Part shown: piece after piece, positions 61,073-64,000 of the stretch
Layout: each line of letters opens with the position of its first letter
Position numbering within the stretch: position 1 is the first letter of the stretch
Source: Flavobacterium cauense R2A-7
GTDB taxonomy: Bacteria > Bacteroidota > Bacteroidia > Flavobacteriales > Flavobacteriaceae
DNA length: 64,000 bases
NCBI RefSeq assembly: GCF_000498475.1
Contig: NZ_AVBI01000019.1
Span: 248,001 to 312,000, forward strand
Reading direction: 5' to 3'
Position numbers and translations under genes: made by a program
The notes under the pieces: generated by a model
What the model saw: the letters and a program-made list of their open reading frames with translations, nothing else
Databases searched by the model: none
What the model was told of the DNA's origin: nothing

Positions 61073-61531
61073 TTAAATTTCGAAAATTGTCGTGTTTTTC
61101 ACTTCCCCAATCATAAAGGTACTGTGCGTACTCCCGATGTGCTGCAGTGTTGTTAGTTTGGTCACCATAAATTCACGGTATTCTTCCATGTCTTTTACGC
61201 AGACTTTCAGAATGTAATCGTAATCACCACTCACATGGAAACACTCTAAAACTTCTGTTAGCTGCACCACTTCTTTCTCAAACTGATTGATGAATTCTTT
61301 AGTGTGTTGCAGTAATTTAAGATGACAGAAAACCACAAAACCTTTGTTAATTTTATTCCGGTTTACCAAAGCGACGTAGTTGGAAATAATCCCTTCTTTT
61401 TCCAGCTTCTTGATGCGCTCATACACCGCTGTTACGGAAAGATTCAATTTCATGGAAAGCTCTTTGGTAGTCTGCTTACTGTCGATTTGCAACAGTTTTA
61501 AAAGTTTTTTATCGATAGCGTCAAAGTTCAT
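61073..61531 (-). CDS. Lrp/AsnC-family transcriptional regulator
   Basis: A 152-residue Lrp-type regulator. N-terminal HTH (LLKLLQIDSKQTTKELSMKLNLSVTAVYERIKKLEKEGII) and C-terminal RAM domain (VVFCHLKLL, ECFHVSGDYDYILKVCV, ITLQHIGSTHSTFMIGEVKNTTIFEI-like end). The frame also opens at 61603, but the ATG at 61531 begins MNFDAIDKKLLKLL, where the HTH starts. It is divergent from a methionine gamma-lyase-like gene (181-bp gap), so control of that gene is a reasonable guess. Amino acids are the usual ligands. Confidence 0.93.
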   Translation of the reverse strand: MNFDAIDKKLLKLLQIDSKQTTKELSMKLNLSVTAVYERIKKLEKEGIISNYVALVNRNKINKGFVVFCHLKLLQHTKEFINQFEKEVVQLTEVLECFHVSGDYDYILKVCVKDMEEYREFMVTKLTTLQHIGSTHSTFMIGEVKNTTIFEI

Positions 61532-61638
61532 CGGAAGATTATTTTTTGGTTTACGAGTCAAATTTAACAAATTGAATTCACATTTAATCTTAAAAAATAA
61601 CATTTAATAGATTTATTATCTAATTATCAATTCATCTG

Positions 61639-61669
61639 TTGATTATTTTTCCAGAATAACCTTATTTTG
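61639..61669 (+). promoter_or_regulatory. Candidate promoter of the methionine gamma-lyase-like gene
   Basis: TTG (61639-61641), a 20-bp spacer and TTATTTTG (61662-61669) match the consensus except for one base (TT for TA). The TA-rich region on its left may hold Lrp-type binding sites. Confidence 0.55.
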
Positions 61670-61711
61670 ATTTCGATATAACTACTAACAACCTACTAAA
61701 AATTTATTATT

Positions 61712-62917
61712 ATGGCAGATTTTAATCCGGCAGACAGAATTCAGGATTTACAATATTTCGGTGAATTTGGAGGTGTAAACCCTTCTATTTCCGACAGTTC
61801 AACGTACACTTTCCTTTCAGCAAAAACAATGTTCGATACGTTCGAAGGTAATGCGGAAGGCTGTTATTTATATTCCCGTCATTCTTCGCCGAGTAATTTA
61901 TACTTAGATAAAGCGTTAGCCGCTATGGAAGGTACCGAAACTGCAAACGTAGCCGCTTCGGGAATGGGCGCCATCACGCCTACTTTATTACAATTGTGCG
62001 GAAACGGCGATCATATCGTTTCAAGTCGTACTATTTACGGTGGAACGTATGCCTTTTTGAAAAACTTCGCTCCACGTATGGGCGTAAGCACGACTTTCGT
62101 TGACATCACAAAATTAGATGTTGTGGAAGCTGCTATTACTCCAAACACTAAAGTTTTATATTGCGAAACGGTAAGTAACCCATTATTAGAGGTTGCAGAT
62201 ATCGCTTCATTGTCTAAAATCGCAAAAAAACACAATCTGAAATTGGTTGTAGATAATACCTTCTCACCTTTATCTGTAGCGCCGGCGAAATTGGGTGCGG
62301 ATATCGTAATTCACAGTTTAACAAAATACATCAACGGAAGCAGTGATACTGTGGGTGGTGTGGTTTGTGCATCTCAGGATTTCATTAACGATTTGAAAAA
62401 CGTAAACAGCGGTGCCAGTATGTTATTAGGTCCGACAATGGACAGTTTACGCTCGGCATCTGTGATGAAAAACCTTCGCACGTTGCACATTCGTATGAAA
62501 CAACACAGTCACAATGCACAATTTTTAGCAGAGAAATTTGAGGCGGACGGAATCAAAACGGTTTACCCTGGATTAAAATCACACCCAAGTCATGAGATTT
62601 ACAAAACCATGATCAATCCGGAATACGGTTTCGGAGGAATGATGACAATCGACGTTGGTTCTTTAGACAAAGCCAACGAATTAATGGAATTAATGCAACA
62701 ACGAAATTTGGGTTATTTGGCGGTAAGTTTAGGGTTTTACAAAACCTTATTCAGTGCACCGGGAACATCAACTTCTTCCGAAATTCCGCTTGACGAACAA
62801 AAAGAAATGGGCCTTACTGACGGATTGATTCGTTTCTCCATCGGTTTGGATAACGATATTGAGAGAACCTACAACATGATGAAAGCGTGTATGAAGGAAC
62901 TTTCGATTTTAAATTAA
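61712..62917 (+). CDS. Methionine gamma-lyase-like PLP enzyme (trans-sulfuration family)
   Basis: A 401-residue Cys/Met-metabolism PLP enzyme. PLP-binding Lys205 in IHSLTKYINGSSD, substrate and phosphate residues in YSRHSSPSNLYLD, SSRTIYGGTYAF, VDNTFSPLSVAP, and the end IRFSIGLDNDIE. The family includes methionine gamma-lyase, cystathionine beta/gamma-lyase and synthases, and a clear decision needs alignment. The N-terminus is longer than a typical cystathionine enzyme and the Cys near the active-site entrance is not obvious. It is divergent from an Lrp-type regulator. Candidate products are oxobutanoate, ammonia and methanethiol. Confidence 0.87.
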   Translation: MADFNPADRIQDLQYFGEFGGVNPSISDSSTYTFLSAKTMFDTFEGNAEGCYLYSRHSSPSNLYLDKALAAMEGTETANVAASGMGAITPTLLQLCGNGDHIVSSRTIYGGTYAFLKNFAPRMGVSTTFVDITKLDVVEAAITPNTKVLYCETVSNPLLEVADIASLSKIAKKHNLKLVVDNTFSPLSVAPAKLGADIVIHSLTKYINGSSDTVGGVVCASQDFINDLKNVNSGASMLLGPTMDSLRSASVMKNLRTLHIRMKQHSHNAQFLAEKFEADGIKTVYPGLKSHPSHEIYKTMINPEYGFGGMMTIDVGSLDKANELMELMQQRNLGYLAVSLGFYKTLFSAPGTSTSSEIPLDEQKEMGLTDGLIRFSIGLDNDIERTYNMMKACMKELSILN

Positions 62918-62918
62918 G

Positions 62919-62934
62919 TTTTTTAGTTTTTTAG
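62919..62934 (+). repeat. 8-bp tandem repeat directly after the methionine gamma-lyase-like stop
   Basis: TTTTTTAG twice, then TTAAG. It starts 2 bases after the stop codon (62915-62917). Confidence 0.65.
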
Positions 62935-62938
62935 TTAA

Positions 62939-62975
62939 GAATCCGCTTTTGATAATTCATTGGCGGATTTTTTTA
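62939..62975 (+). terminator. Terminator after the methionine gamma-lyase-like gene
   Basis: AATCCGC (62940-62946) pairs with GCGGATT (62963-62969) across a 16-base loop, then a T-run. Confidence 0.8.
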
Positions 62976-63088
62976 TGTAACAAATCGAAGAAAATTGTAA
63001 CTAATTGATGTGTCAAATAAATTTTGAGTTTCTTAACACAATAGGAATTCAACTTTGTATAAATTAGTCCTTTAAAATTCAGAAATTA

Positions 63089-64000
63089 ATGAAAAAATTT
63101 ACTTTATGCTTTCTATTGGCAGGTTCTGCAGCGTTTGCCCAACAGAACTTCACCATAGAAGAAACGGTAATGGGTGGCAGAAAATATGCTCCAACCACAC
63201 AAACAGCACAACAATGGCGTAAAAATTCGAAATCGGTTACGTATTTAAGTTCCGATTTTTCAACTTTATTCGAAAAGAGCGCCGCTACTTCCTGGAAAGA
63301 AACGCCTTTGGCCACCAAAGCTGATTTTGAAGCCGCTTTGAAATCAAAAATTACTACTGACGAATTCACGGTAAGAACATTCCCTTTCGCAATCGACTGG
63401 AAAACTGCTAACACGTTCGAAACGGAAGTTGCCGGAAAGAAGAACAATTATAAAGTAACCTACGATGTGGTTGCCAAACAAATCACCAACGTGGTAACCT
63501 ATTCCAACGAAGGTGCTCAGGCGAAATTCGCTTCCAACGGAAATGTAGCCTGGCTGAAAGACAACAACATCAGAATCACTTCCAACGGAAATATCATCGA
63601 GGTAACGAACGATCAGAATCCTGCCATTGTAAACGGTTCGGATTATGTACACCGTCAGGAATTCGGAATCGACCGCGGTATGTGGTGGAACGAAGCCGGA
63701 ACCCAATTAGCCTATTACCGAAAAGATGAAACCATGGTGGGCAACTACCCTATCATCAACTGGAACGAGCGTGAAGCGGTGAACAAGGATATCAAATATC
63801 CGATGGCCGGCATGAAAAGTGAGGAAGTTACCCTTGTAATTTACGATACCAAAACCGGAAACAAAGTAACCGTTCAAACCGGTGAACCAAAAGAACAATT
63901 TTTAACAATGGTTTCTTGGGAGCCAACCGGAAAATACATCTTCATCGGAGTATTGAACCGTGAACAGAATCATTTGAAATTCAACAAGTACAATGCTGCA
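63089..64000 (+). CDS. DPP IV-like serine peptidase, N-terminal part (3' end outside window)
   Basis: The first 304 residues of an S9B-type dipeptidyl peptidase. Signal peptide MKKFTLCFLLAGSAAFA, then Gln-Gln. Then a propeller-like N-terminal domain: TTDEFTVRTFPFAIDWKT, YDVVAKQITNVVTYSNEG, NGSDYVHRQEFGIDRGMWWNEAGTQLAYYRKDETMVGNYP and KYPMAGMKSEEVTLVIYDTKTG. The segment EFGIDRGMWW with QLAYYRKDE is the DPP IV_N hallmark, where the Glu of the substrate-binding pair precedes. The catalytic Ser domain lies beyond the window. The frame is open to the right edge. DPP IV removes Xaa-Pro dipeptides in the periplasm. Confidence 0.92.
   Translation, partial: MKKFTLCFLLAGSAAFAQQNFTIEETVMGGRKYAPTTQTAQQWRKNSKSVTYLSSDFSTLFEKSAATSWKETPLATKADFEAALKSKITTDEFTVRTFPFAIDWKTANTFETEVAGKKNNYKVTYDVVAKQITNVVTYSNEGAQAKFASNGNVAWLKDNNIRITSNGNIIEVTNDQNPAIVNGSDYVHRQEFGIDRGMWWNEAGTQLAYYRKDETMVGNYPIINWNEREAVNKDIKYPMAGMKSEEVTLVIYDTKTGNKVTVQTGEPKEQFLTMVSWEPTGKYIFIGVLNREQNHLKFNKYNAA

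Overview
The window is AT-rich chromosomal DNA from a member of the Flavobacteriaceae, most likely Flavobacterium or a close relative. The signs are type IX secretion (T9SS) genes (a type B CTD adhesin with a PorP/SprF partner and a PorE-like OmpA protein), promoters of the Bacteroidota form TTG-N19/20-TAnnTTTG, signal peptides that place Gln right after the cleavage site, and family-typical DUF5723, BBP2 porin and DsbD proteins. No tRNA, rRNA, CRISPR array, integrase or transposase was seen. One RNA gene is certain, the small SRP RNA.

Layout. 1-2.4 kb: the 5' part of ppk1 and sixA (minus). 2.8-11.4 kb: a T9SS module of a 1914-residue repeat adhesin, SprF-like protein and PorE-like protein. 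11.5-14 kb: two nearly identical CAP-domain lipoprotein genes, each in a ~730-bp duplicated segment, flanking an arsR-SRPBCC operon. 14-17.7 kb: a minus-strand run pyrR-pyrB-(STAS-like)-rnz-pdxH in which every spacer carries 7- or 8-bp tandem repeats. 17.9-21.1 kb: a plus-strand run pirin-GNAT-isochorismatase-pirin-OsmC. 21.1-23.2 kb: an HTH gene with three exact 40-bp repeats and a DnaA-box match upstream, an AT-rich lipoprotein gene that looks frameshifted in its signal peptide, and a GNAT gene.

23.3-36.6 kb: ABC-F ATPase, a thioredoxin-fold lipoprotein without CXXC, transaldolase-like/SDR/dipeptide epimerase, SRP RNA, glutaminyl cyclase, HopJ, dnaK and membrane or secreted proteins. 36.7-43.6 kb: sdaA, then a potassium locus with KdpD/KdpE-like sensors beside a Kup transporter and porin, and no KdpABC. 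43.8-48.4 kb: panB, a pseudouridine synthase, an outer-membrane barrel, a membrane protein and a zinc peptidase. 48.5-52.2 kb: comM, a glycine-zipper lipoprotein with a 60-residue two-helix membrane protein, and a PH-domain gene. 52.2-57 kb: pabB-tilS-dsbD. 57-64 kb: TPR lipoprotein, DoxX, lpdA, Lrp-type regulator divergent from a methionine gamma-lyase-like gene, and the start of a DPP IV-like peptidase.

Most of the window is housekeeping. The parts that most deserve a second look are the 7/8-bp tandem repeats at gene borders (one array has entered the pabB coding sequence), the 40-bp repeats near 21.7 kb, the CAP duplication, the glycine-zipper lipoprotein pair, and the Kdp-type sensors without a Kdp pump. 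All assignments come from reading the sequence; no database search was run.
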